Shown one piece after another: positions 1-10,221 of a stretch of DNA of 64,000 nucleotides (positions are counted from its first letter, which is position 1; each line of letters opens with the position of its first letter). Position numbers and translations under genes: made by a program. Under the pieces are notes generated by a model. The model was not told where the DNA came from. It worked only from the letters and a program-made list of their open reading frames with translations, and did no database searches. Origin of the DNA: Silene conica (taxonomy: Eukaryota > Streptophyta > Magnoliopsida > Caryophyllales > Caryophyllaceae); the NCBI GenBank assembly GCA_029255685.2, contig CM055314.2, forward strand, positions 39,934,790 through 39,998,789, in the 5' to 3' direction.

Positions 1-540
1 TTACCTGTTTTGGCGCCATTAGAGTAGTATTTGCGTCAGTTATGTTAAGAAACTGACACTTTTGTACTTGCTTTTTGCGTCAATTAGTCTTAAACCGATG
101 TATTTGGTTACCTATTTTAGCGCCACTAAATTAGTATTTGCGTCAGTTCCTTATAAAAACGATGCAATTACTGTTTACCATTTGCGTCATTTGTTGTAAG
201 AACTGATGAAAATTATTTTTACGATTTAAAAAAAATATAAAATTTGCTACCGAAATTTCGGCAGCACCTCCCCGTAAATGTGCAAAACGCCAAAAATTTA
301 AAACAACCTGCATTAAGATGTCCAACCAAAGGATCCACTACATTTCCTTCAAACCAACAAGATTCCAATATCCAATCCAATCCAATCCAACATAACAACG
401 AACATTTCAACAACGTTCAAAATATATACAATCTAAGCTAAGTAACAATAGTCCAACAAAAGTCCAACAAAAGTCATAGTTATACCAATTTAATCTACTC
501 TAAATGTATGTTATCTAAACATTTATTAGCCCAAACTTCT
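1..540. repeat. CACTA left subterminal region
   Basis: Contains several gcgtcagtt / aactgac units and a twice-used phrase of the form ttacctNttttNgcgccaNta (positions 1-22 and 109-128). These match in kind the subterminal repeats at 24890-25193 and are probably transposase-binding sites. The true terminal CACTA is not in the window. From 240 to 540 the sequence is AT-rich with no supported gene; the last exon of the Ulp1-type gene ends near 541. Confidence 0.7.
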
Positions 541-3500
541 CTAACCACGTTGAGATCGACCATTGACACCTGTGTAGTTGCAATTTTCTGCATTTTCAAA
601 ATAAATATTATAGTAATAAATGTAATGAAGAATGGAAATTGACAATGAAAAGCTAAAGCAAGATTGAATTACCTTTTCAAAGTGTATCTCCGCAAGTTTA
701 CAATGGTAGAAGGTTATGTCATACATCCATTTCATAACATAATAACCACACACTCATAATCCTCTGGTTGTTGCGGACACTAAAGTTAAAAAAATATAAC
801 AAGTATTAGTTAATACATACAACATAAACCATATGAAAACAATGAGATGCTCATTAAAAAAAGTATGCTTGTATAAGCGATGTTAACCACTAGTATACTA
901 ACTACGCATTAGCCAAAACAAAGCCACTCAATCTTCAACCTAAACCATATGAAAACAATGATATGTACACCGCTTATACTCTTAAAAACAAGCAATATTG
1001 TCGAGACAAGATACAAATTTCACATTATCTCCATAAACAAGTTTTGAATACAATACACTTATACAGCTCAATTACTACAATTCAAAGCAAAATTGCGCAA
1101 GGATCAAGGTTAAGCGTCTATCACTTAGTTCCACTAGACACAATTCACCATTCAACTAGCTCCTGATCAAACTAAACGTGATACTCAACATCTGAAGTAA
1201 TTAACCACTCAGCACAATTAATTGAATCATAAACAAAGTGCACCAGATTGTGGATATGGATGGCCAGCATCAGAATACCCCAGATTCTATCCAAGGGGCT
1301 ACATAGCATTAACAATAAATAGTTCAAGTTTTAGTTACGTACCTGGATGTGTTTGATATGTAGTTTAGTACGTTTACTACTATAGTTGCGTCGTCCTCCA
1401 AACGCACTATATAGTAGCCAAGCACCTTCAAGAACCTGTTTTATGGCCATCTGCTTTGGATCCCGTCTTCGTGAGTCCAAAATATACATTGTGTTCAATC
1501 CCACGCAAACGACAACCAACATCCAATGATTACTGTTATTCAATCAATCAACTTAATCAATAGAAGCATTATTCAATCAACCAACATCCAATGGTTACTG
1601 AAAGTTGAATATATACTTACCCTTCATAAAATGCTCCCATTATATATTTCTTATCTTCTTGAATTTTTATAGCATGAGCCATATATGCTTCACATTGTTT
1701 TGGACGATACATATAATCCACGAGTTGCACGGGGCACAAGTATGCAACAAATTTAGTAGTTTCGATTGTAGTTGCACACTGATACAAGAAACTACAATTT
1801 CCATCATAAAACCGTGAGGAAATTAGTAACCAAAGTATATTATTGAACAAAACACCAAAAGTGAAATAGGTTCATACATACCTTTCCCAAGCTTGAAGCA
1901 TAACCACATTTAGCCATAAATATCGGAACATCTTCCTAATTTCAACGACGGTCAAATGGCATTCAACATCATTATTCTCTGTGTAATTGAATACTGAGGC
2001 ATCAATGACAATTTTGAGGCATGTAGTGCTTGACAAGGAGCACAACTTCTCTTCTAAGATCTTGCAGTGATGACTCAAGGCTTTAACTTCTTCTACACTA
2101 AGAGGGGCTGCTGCTTTGTCATCTTCTTCACATGTCCCTGGTTTCACCTTGTTCTTTTCAAGTTCTGTTGCCTATTATAACATAATAAGAGTGTATAAAA
2201 CTGCCAAAATGCGACATTGCGACTGATCTAACCTTACCATCGAAATCTATAAAATAAATATAATTGAACTTAACTACCTTCTTTTGAACCTTATTGCCGG
2301 ATTCTTTAGTATCTTTTGACTTGGCTTTTCTCTTTCGAGTCTTTTCTTGTTTATGGCCCTAATAAAAAACGTAATATTTGAACAAAATTAGTGGCACTAA
2401 AGATGACCTCTAGAATGAACATACTCTCAAAATCTCTAAAGAATTATAGCAGTAGCTACGACAAAACCAAGGCCAACAGTTAACAATAGGAGCGAGAATT
2501 AACAATCAGTTACCTCGTCTTCACCTAACAAAATCAAGGTTTTCGACCACTGTGCAAAACTCCCTTCCACTTCTCCAACCTTACTAAATCCATTCCATGG
2601 ACATGGAAGTTGTGCGGCAGGTTTAATAACTTTATCGATGGACACATGGGCGTTCTGCATGATCAATGGTGTGTTGTGTACCTTTCTGCCTTCAACCCAT
2701 GGTGAAACCATCCCGTGAGCAACAATAGCCACTTCTCCGTCTTCATTGATAGAAAGTCGACAAGGAACAATCTCCTAAGACATTGTCATAATATGGTGAT
2801 CAATTAGTGAAAATTGGTGCAGAAATGTCAAAAAAATGTTTTTGAATAAAACGTTTTTGACGATTACTTACCTTTAATTTGATGAATGGGTCACTTAGAT
2901 GGGTTGAATGACAACTACTATTACCATGTTCATCAGGGGAGTGGTTCTTTGGCAAATCCTCAAAAGTAGCCTCAGATAATATAATTTTACCACCATTTCT
3001 TATAGCTTCAGCTAACTTCTGTTCAATCACTGTATGCATTTTCTCCATAGTTTCATGCTTCGCCTTCTCAATAAGCATGTTGATTTCATCATCTGTATAC
3101 CGTTTTCCTTGATTATCTCGCCTCCGTGGTTTTCCAAAATAATTTTCCAGACCAACAGAGCCACCAAGTCCTCTCGTCCTACCATTGTGCTCTGATTTCC
3201 CTAATGCTTTCACCAATGGATCCTCAAATCTGGAAGGAACAAACTCCCCATTTTCCTCCTTTTCCTTCCAAAACTCCTGTTACGAAGGAAAATGATACAA
3301 TGCAATAATAATAAATTTACTTCAATGACATTTAATTACTCAATTGATTAGTAAACATATTAATTTGTTTAGAATGAACTTACATATTCATCAATAACTT
3401 TTTGCAACATTGGTGGAGGCTGAGCACTACTACTAGCACTAGTTGGCGGGGTACGTGCTTTGATCCAAGCATAACATCGATTACTAAGACGTTCCACTAC

Positions 3501-4069
3501 CGTTTGCTGGGTAAGAGAGGGTTCTTGATTAGGTAGATTCTGTGTCTCTTTCTCAAGTTCTTCTACATACCACTTATCTTGCTTGCCTACATAGCCGGCT
3601 CTACCCAAATAATGTGGATATACATTATGCTTCTGTGCATTTTGAGCCTTTTTCCTCTTTTCCTATAATCGAAACACTCAAATACGTCACTGATCAAATC
3701 AATCTATAAAGTATAAAAACAAGTTGATAATGTTTTTCCTCTTTTCCTCTTTTCAGTTTCGTGTGCAACACTATTTCACTATTTCAGTTTGGTTCATTGT
3801 AATAAACATTGACGCAGACTGTAATAAACAATTACGCATACTAACGTGGTGTTCCGGAGTCATACGCTGCTTAACAAACTCGTCCCAGTCCTCTTGCGAG
3901 ATTTGTTTGTACTTTCCAACTGGACTTTTAATAGCGACTTCTCCACCATCAGACTTTTCTTCTTCGTCGTCAGACTTTCCTTCTCCGTCATCAGGCTTCT
4001 TTTTAGGAAAAATGTAGGTGTTTGTCAGCCTCGACTTCCAATCCTTAAATCTATTACGCAAAATCCTTA

Positions 4070-4085
4070 AAATCAACTTTTCTTT
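4070..4085. repeat. Target-site duplication of the L1 LINE (3' side)
   Basis: The 16-mer aaatcaacttttcttt is identical to the copy at 8739-8754. It is followed by more T, the complement of a short poly(A) tail, so the LINE 3' end is here. Confidence 0.93.
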
Positions 4086-4172
4086 TTTTTTGGTGAAATG
4101 TGAGTGAGTATATTATATCATAGACAAAGATACGAGGGAGGTAAGGGTTCGAGCCCCCTTACTATCAATACA

Positions 4173-7100
4173 TCAAGGATAAACTTTTCGAAACCAGTCT
4201 AAGCATTCCTGATCATTAGATTCCTCTATTTTCTTATGCAATCTACTCTTCATCTCTCGTATAATGCTATCAACCATATGATCAGGCCTATGCATCAGAG
4301 CATGTATACGAGTTTCATTTCTTTGTCTCCAAATATGGTATTGAAAGGCATTGAAGAATGCCATTTTAATTTTCCAGCTTCTTGAAGTTTTGCTTCGATT
4401 CCCCCTGTCTGCCAAGGTAATTTGCATCTCAATTTTATTTTGTAATTGCTGCTTCACCATAGTAGAAAACTGGCATTCCTCATAAAAATGATCAATGGTC
4501 TCAGGATACATTTGACACAGAAAGCATAAGTCGTCTTGGCAGCAGCCAAATCTGACGAGCTTGGTTTTGGTATTCATACCCTCTTGGAATCTCAACCAGG
4601 TGATTATGGAATGTTTGGGTACATTCCAGTGATTCCACACAGCTGCTGCCCATGGTTTTTCACTCACTTCTGGATTCACCCATTGGTACCCTTCCTTGAC
4701 AGTATATCCCTTAGGATTACTGATCCATACATTGTTGCTATAACCTGTTTTGAAAGTTTCTTTCGTTTTGCAGATAGTCTTCCAAACCCAAGGAGCATCC
4801 ACAGGAAGAGTATAATCATTCCACGAATTGTCTTTGAGGTACACTGCATTCACCCATTTAATCCAGAGCCTATCTGCATTTGTGTAGATCCAATAGACCA
4901 ATTTCCCTACTGTAGCTTTGTTCCATAGAATTGCATTCTTAATCCCCAGCCCTCCCATCTTCTTAGAAGTAGTGACAGTATCCCAGGCCACCAGAGGGAC
5001 CCTATGATAGTCTGCAGAACCATCCCAGAAAAAGTTTCTACAGATTGCTGAGATACGATTAATAACTCCCTTAGGAATGATGAATAACTGAGCCCAATAA
5101 TTATGCAAGGTATTTAAGACTGGATTTATAAGAGTTAGTCTGCCAGCATAGGAGAGTTTCTTGGCCCCTAGACTCCTTATTCGAGCTACTAGCTTTTCTG
5201 TGAGGGAAGAGCATTCATGTTTAGATAGTTTATCAGGCTGTATAGGTACCCCCAAGTACTTAAAGGGAAAGGTCCCTTCCTTAAAACCAGTAACTTGCTT
5301 GATTCCTTCTTTCATGTCTTCCTCAACTCCACTAAAGTAAATGTCTGATTTGGTGTTATTCATACTCAAACCAGTTGCTTTAGAAAAGGAGGCAAAGGCC
5401 CTCATAAGTAACCAAATAGAATTAAGATTTCCCTTACAGAACATCAACAAATCATCTGCAAACATGAGATGAGTGAGTTTCAAAGGTTTGCAGAGGGGAT
5501 GATAGTGGAAAGGCCATCTGTCTGTAGCATATAAAATAAGTCTGGACAGGTAGTCCATACATATAGTGAATATGAGAGGGGAGATGGGGTCCCCTTGTCT
5601 AAGGCCTCTCCTACCTTGAAAATACCCAAAGCTTGATCCATTCACAGAAAGAGTGAAGCTAGGAGTTGAGATACATTGCATAACCAGCTTTATAAAGTGA
5701 GGAGGGAAATGTAAGTGATGCAGAGCTTGCTCTATAAAATCCCACTCCACAGTGTCATAGGCCTTCCTGAGGTCAATTTTAAACAAGCATCTAGGGGTAA
5801 CATTTTTCCTGGCATATTGATGAATAATATCCTGACAGATGAGGACATTTTCAAGGATAGATCTTCCTTTGATAAATGCCCCCTGATTGTCATGTATTAT
5901 CTCTGGTAAGACATTTGCTAACCTGTTACACAGCACCTTAGAGATGACCTTGTACACTAAATTACAGCAGGCAATTGGTCTGAAATGGCCCACTAAAGTA
6001 GGCCTATCAATCTTGGGAATGAGAGTAATAGTTGTGGCATTGATTTGAGGGAGCAAATGGCCACTGGAAATGAATTCTTTGACTGCAGTGCATAGCTCTT
6101 CCCCCACAATATCCCAAGCATCCTTAAAGAATCCACTAGTATAGCCATCAGGCCCTGGGGCTTTGTCAACTGGTATAGAAAACACAATATCTTTAATTTC
6201 CTGGCTAGTAACTGGGGAATTGAGAATAGATATATGATCTGCATTACATCCCTTTCCCTTTTGCATAACAGTGAATTGTACTGGCTCAGTGGGCTTGCTA
6301 CTGCCTAGTAAATCCTGGTAGAAATCAAGGAAGGCTGTCTGTATACTTGCAGTGGTGGTACATAACATACCATCTTTATCTTCAATTTGAATGACCTTAT
6401 TCCTCAAGCATCTTTTTTTTATGGCTTTGTGAAACATAGCAGTGTTACTATCCCCATCCTCAATCCATGCCTCTTTAGCTTTCTGCTGTAAGAAGCTGGC
6501 TCTTGCTTTTGTCCAGAATCTTACAACTTGACTGGTTTCCACCTCTTGAGTAATTAAGTCCTCATTGGTGGGGTCTTGTTGAAGCTGGATCTGGATATTC
6601 TCTAGCATAAGTTGGACCTTGGTGGCATTGACCTCTACATCTGCAAAGCATTCCCTATTTAAACTTTTCAAAATAGGTTTCAGAGCCTTTAACTTCTTCA
6701 CAAGTCTGAACATGCTTGTGCCTTCAATCACTTGATGCCAAGCCTCTAGCACCTTAGAATTAAAATCTGGGGCACTACTCCACATGTTGTAATACTTGAA
6801 GCTGACCTTCCTTCTCCCATCCAACTGAATATTCCTAACAATGCAAGGAGTGTGATCAAAAAGCCCCTCTGGATGGAAATGAGCATGCATTTCAGGAAAG
6901 TCATTAATCCAATTTGGATTAATAAGGAACCTGTCAAGCCTACTAAACTTCCTCTGAGCCTCTTCCCTTTTATTAGTCCATGCAAAGTAAGCCCCTGTGG
7001 CTGTAATGTCCACCAACCCACACTGATTCAAGCAATGGACAAAATCTTCCATATCCTCTACTTTGGTGTTCCCACCCAACCTCTCATCAGGGTTAATAAC

Positions 7101-7532
7101 AGTATTAAAATCCCCAGCAACAGCCCATGGTTCATTATGCTGAGCAGCTATAGCCTTCAGAGAATTCCAGAGAGGAACCCTATCTACCCCTTCATTAAAG
7201 GCATACACCATAGTACATAAGAAACTTTTCTGGCTGGCCTTAATAGTGATCCTAGCATGAATGAATTGGGGATCATAAGATAGGATAGCTACATCAAAAA
7301 TAGTTGGCCTCCACAACAACCACACTCTGCCTCCCTTGTGCTGACTGCAATTAGTAGTCAGGCACCATCCTTCTAGCATTCTTTGAGATATGTTACTCAC
7401 TCTTTCACCATTTATTTTGGTTTCCAGAAGCCCAAAGAGACAAGCTTCATTATTCTGTATAAAACTTCTAACTACTAACTGCTTATTTACATTATTAAGG
7501 CCCCTTACATTCCAAAATCCTATATTATTCAT
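4173..7532 (-). CDS. LINE ORF2: AP-type endonuclease and reverse transcriptase
   Basis: 1119 residues, uninterrupted. The N-terminal part is an exonuclease-endonuclease-phosphatase fold: NVRGLN near residue 8, LLETK near 35, GDFNTV near 140, SRLDRFL near 195 and the catalytic GLFDHTPC near 225. The reverse transcriptase follows: APGPDG, TLIPK, FRPIACCN, GAFIKGRSI, DLRKAYDTV, RQGDPISPLIF and the catalytic FADD near residue 690, then YLGVPI. A zinc-binding zf-RVT region with CFLCQMYPETIDHFYEEC lies near the C terminus. No RNase H motif is seen, as in many plant L1s. Together the domains nick target DNA and copy the LINE RNA into it. The ATG overlaps the end of ORF1 by 8 bases, which suggests reinitiation or a similar coupled mode of translation. 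Confidence 0.95.
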   Translation of the reverse strand: MNNIGFWNVRGLNNVNKQLVVRSFIQNNEACLFGLLETKINGERVSNISQRMLEGWCLTTNCSQHKGGRVWLLWRPTIFDVAILSYDPQFIHARITIKASQKSFLCTMVYAFNEGVDRVPLWNSLKAIAAQHNEPWAVAGDFNTVINPDERLGGNTKVEDMEDFVHCLNQCGLVDITATGAYFAWTNKREEAQRKFSRLDRFLINPNWINDFPEMHAHFHPEGLFDHTPCIVRNIQLDGRRKVSFKYYNMWSSAPDFNSKVLEAWHQVIEGTSMFRLVKKLKALKPILKSLNRECFADVEVNATKVQLMLENIQIQLQQDPTNEDLITQEVETSQVVRFWTKARASFLQQKAKEAWIEDGDSNTAMFHKAIKKRCLRNKVIQIEDKDGMLCTTTASIQTAFLDFYQDLLGSSKPTEPVQFTVMQKGKGCNADHISILNSPVTSQEIKDIVFSIPVDKAPGPDGYTSGFFKDAWDIVGEELCTAVKEFISSGHLLPQINATTITLIPKIDRPTLVGHFRPIACCNLVYKVISKVLCNRLANVLPEIIHDNQGAFIKGRSILENVLICQDIIHQYARKNVTPRCLFKIDLRKAYDTVEWDFIEQALHHLHFPPHFIKLVMQCISTPSFTLSVNGSSFGYFQGRRGLRQGDPISPLIFTICMDYLSRLILYATDRWPFHYHPLCKPLKLTHLMFADDLLMFCKGNLNSIWLLMRAFASFSKATGLSMNNTKSDIYFSGVEEDMKEGIKQVTGFKEGTFPFKYLGVPIQPDKLSKHECSSLTEKLVARIRSLGAKKLSYAGRLTLINPVLNTLHNYWAQLFIIPKGVINRISAICRNFFWDGSADYHRVPLVAWDTVTTSKKMGGLGIKNAILWNKATVGKLVYWIYTNADRLWIKWVNAVYLKDNSWNDYTLPVDAPWVWKTICKTKETFKTGYSNNVWISNPKGYTVKEGYQWVNPEVSEKPWAAAVWNHWNVPKHSIITWLRFQEGMNTKTKLVRFGCCQDDLCFLCQMYPETIDHFYEECQFSTMVKQQLQNKIEMQITLADRGNRSKTSRSWKIKMAFFNAFQYHIWRQRNETRIHALMHRPDHMVDSIIREMKSRLHKKIEESNDQECLDWFRKVYP

Positions 7533-8667
7533 GAGACACTATAGGGATAGGGTCACCATTATCAATCACTAGTACTGAATTCTCCTCCTGTGTTGTATTC
7601 TGCAGACCAGGTTGTTCTTTATCACTGGTAAGCCCTCCTAGAGGGGGTGAGGAAATGCTTACCCTTGCAGGAATTTTGGTAGGTAAAGCTGGGTATTCCT
7701 TTTCTGATAATGCTGGTACTGGTTTTTGAATAGGTTTCCACATCTTTTTAGTTGCTCCTTTGACGTGTGGAACCCTTCGACAGTTGACCTCTTCATGCCC
7801 AAGCCCCTTGCATTTGCTACACTGCAATGGTTTCCATTCATACTCCACTCTGGCAGTTATAATTTCACCATTCTCATCCTTGAACTTAACTTGATCTGAA
7901 AACTTTTGCCCCACCTTCAATTCAATCATAGTACGAGCAAATCCCAGTCTTGTTTTGCCTTCTGTAGCTGCATCTGATTTAACATATGATCCCACAAGAC
8001 CTGCTATCTTAGGAAGGCACTTGCCCCAAAATTTAAGAGGGAGACCATGAATTCTAATCCAGGCAGGCACAATTTTAATATCAGTTTTCAACAAGTCAAT
8101 ATTTTCTTGCCAGGCTTTCACAATCAGTGGTTTATTATCAAACATGTGATATCCTGCATTCAAAACCGTCTCTTTACCCTTCATGTCTTTGAATCTTACC
8201 ATAAAAATACCATTGGGTAGGAATGAAATCTTATCAACACCATGTTTGCCCCAGACTCTGTGAACATAGCCCTGCAGGACTTCCCATGGAGGGTTTGCTC
8301 CCAAAACAAAGCAGTAAACAGCCTGAGACCAGTATTCAATCTCCTCTTGTGTGTCTTCAGTGGTGAATTGGAGTAGGGGTTCCTCCTCTGCTATTATCTC
8401 AGTCACTGTCTCTGTTAGTTCAGTAGTAACAGACTTTTTCTTCTTCCTTCGAGTCACCAATTCAAAGGCATCCTTAGGGTTCTCCTCGTCTTCAAAGGAG
8501 AGGCCAGGGATGGGGTTAACTTCATGCATTGCTTTAGTACGTAGAACATCATCCTCTCCTGGCCCCTTCTTTTGTCCATTGCCCTGACTGTTACTGGTAT
8601 TGGTTTTTTTGTGATTTTTGTGTGTTGTAGATGTTGAATGTGGAGATGTTGAACGTGAACGAGCCAT
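7525..8667 (-). CDS. LINE ORF1: RNA-binding protein with DUF4283-like domain and zinc knuckle
   Basis: 380 residues. It starts with a basic, Ser/Thr-rich segment (MARSRSTSPHSTS). A DUF4283-like region follows, with W..VLQGYVHRVWG and VPAWIRIHGLPLKFWG, the pattern usual in plant LINE ORF1 proteins. A CCHC knuckle CSKCKGLGHEEVNC (C-x2-C-x4-H-x4-C) lies near residues 283-296. The protein should coat LINE RNA and accompany it during target-primed reverse transcription. The ATG at 8667 is the first in the frame and lies 71 bases from the 5' edge of the element. Confidence 0.93.
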   Translation of the reverse strand: MARSRSTSPHSTSTTHKNHKKTNTSNSQGNGQKKGPGEDDVLRTKAMHEVNPIPGLSFEDEENPKDAFELVTRRKKKKSVTTELTETVTEIIAEEEPLLQFTTEDTQEEIEYWSQAVYCFVLGANPPWEVLQGYVHRVWGKHGVDKISFLPNGIFMVRFKDMKGKETVLNAGYHMFDNKPLIVKAWQENIDLLKTDIKIVPAWIRIHGLPLKFWGKCLPKIAGLVGSYVKSDAATEGKTRLGFARTMIELKVGQKFSDQVKFKDENGEIITARVEYEWKPLQCSKCKGLGHEEVNCRRVPHVKGATKKMWKPIQKPVPALSEKEYPALPTKIPARVSISSPPLGGLTSDKEQPGLQNTTQEENSVLVIDNGDPIPIVSHE

Positions 8668-8738
8668 TGATGATCAAAAATCAAGCCCTAGATGAAGGTC
8701 ATGAAGGAGTATGTCGTCGCCTTCATGCAGCCTTTCCT

Positions 8739-8754
8739 AAATCAACTTTTCTTT
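8739..8754. repeat. Target-site duplication of the L1 LINE (5' side)
   Basis: Second copy of the 16-mer aaatcaacttttcttt. Both copies fall in the coding sequence of the CACTA second gene. Confidence 0.93.
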
Positions 8755-9155
8755 GTCATCCTCAAGATTCCATGTTTTCTTGAAAAAAAGTATAAATACA
8801 AGTAGTGATGAATATTGATATTTTAAATTAAATAATCATAATGCTAGTAATTTCCTACCTTCGCACAACACCACATTGTACTTCTTTCGCCATTTGTTAC
8901 ATCTTCCCAACTTTTAATGATCCTAATATTTCGCGCCAACTTTCCCATATCAGATTTAAATTTTTTCAACCACCGTCCATAAGCCTGACCATGCTTATTA
9001 AACTGAATATGTAGTAGCTCTTTTTTATCACGTTTTCCTTGGTTTTCTGCAGTCTCAGCATTACTAAGTATCTCTTCAAAAGTTTTGCCCGTTGTTGGAC
9101 CCCTTGTCTTTTGTTTTGGATGCGAATCTTTATCTACATCTCCTTCTTTACCCAC

Positions 9156-10221
9156 ACTGTAACATTAAAAAACAACTAAAAAAATTTTCAGTGTTAGTCT
9201 TTGATAGTTCATTGAAATGTGTCTGATCAGACCCAATCAGACCGCAAATTAAGCATGTCGAATATCTCCTCAAACCCACAGCTCATAATACATTGTACCT
9301 CCCTTTGATTACTGATATGTAGGACTAAAGGGAAGAGGCCCTATCGTAAATTCGTAACTATAGTTTAAATGAACATCAGACAAAGTAATGACAATCAACT
9401 AAAATTTTGACTTAAACATTCACAAGTGTCCTCATGCCATGGTAACACAATCATATGACAATCAACTAAAATTTGGACTTGAGAGAATAAATAAAAATAA
9501 AAAACAGGAGCTATCATAACATAGTGGTTATCAAACTGGAAGCAACTACAAACCCAGCCAGCTGTGAAATTGTTAAATCAAGTTGAACCTACCAAGATAA
9601 AATGAATCTCCTTCACCGTTTTTCCCTTGGCGCACCAATATATCCGTAACATGAGGCTGAAAGCCAGAAGAACAAAATTGTTCAGTTTCCAGCACAGCAG
9701 ATTTGCATCTTCATGAGTTAGGAAGCAACAAACATATCTCAGCAAGTCTAATAAATAGCTTCACATAACTGATGGTTGATACGTATTACATTATAATATC
9801 GAAACAAATACAGCATTGCTTGAGAAATTAACGCTGCTATTGACCAGTTAAGCCATAGAAACTGAACCTTATACCCACCCCCTCCCTTCCCTCCTATTCT
9901 GTTATTCAAACAAGCCCTAACATTACTGCAATGAAGAAACTAGACAGGAAGACAGTCAAACTGCTTTGACAATATTCCTTCAAATAAGAACGGGAAATAG
10001 AAACTGAACTGTAAACAGGCCAGAATGAAAGATATATATCAAATAAGAAAAGAAAAATAAACAAGGAAGTACATAGATTAAATTAAAAGTAAAAAGATTC
10101 TATTGAAAGGTAAAAGTTCCTAATGAATGACATAATCGTCTACAAACTAGTTTAAAAATCAGCCAAGGATGTTATCTATTATTTGAATTAATCAAACCAC
10201 AATTCCCTCATTATGGTCATC
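9156..10221. other. CACTA intergenic region
   Basis: AT-rich DNA between the two transposon genes. It should contain the promoter and 5' leader of the Ulp1-type gene and the 3' UTR of the TNP2 gene. No convincing coding frame or repeat is seen. Confidence 0.5.

Larger units (their letters stand above)
4086..8738 (-). mobile_element. L1-clade LINE, both ORFs open, inserted in an exon of the CACTA gene
   Basis: Bounded by identical 16-bp duplications. In the minus sense it has a short 5' leader of 71 bases, ORF1 (nucleic-acid-binding), ORF2 (endonuclease plus reverse transcriptase) overlapping ORF1 by 8 bases, about 86 bases of 3' UTR and a short A tail. The leader is short for a plant L1, so it may lack a few 5' bases or a promoter. 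Perfect duplications and two undamaged frames indicate a recent insertion that could still be active. It destroyed the host transposon's second gene. Confidence 0.92.
541..9155 (-). pseudogene. CACTA second gene: plant transposase (Transposase_24-like) with C-terminal Ulp1 (C48) protease domain, split by a LINE
   Basis: A chain of minus-strand exons separated by introns with recognisable ends: donor AAG|GTAGG near 8859, acceptor TTCAAG| near 8779, donor |GTAAGT near 3380, acceptor AACAG| near 3274, donor |GTAAGT near 2873, and others. The N-terminal exons (8859-9155 and the exon resuming at 4069) match the style of plant Ptta/En-Spm transposase proteins. The C-terminal exons carry a cysteine protease signature: His in NSNHWMLVVV (1500-1543), Asp in YILDSRRR and, in the last exons, CPQQPEDYE followed by CGYYVMKWM. 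Two faults are visible. The L1 LINE lies in the coding part of an exon, between residues EKLI and LRIL. Just before the catalytic Cys the reading frame shifts by two bases, as if one extra GT were present in gagtgtgtgg (about 750). Such proteases in CACTA elements are thought to be captured host Ulp1/SENP genes; their role in transposition is not settled. Confidence 0.75.

Noticed and set aside
4536-4928. Plus-strand frame of 130 codons
   Set aside because: Shadow of LINE ORF2 on the opposite strand.
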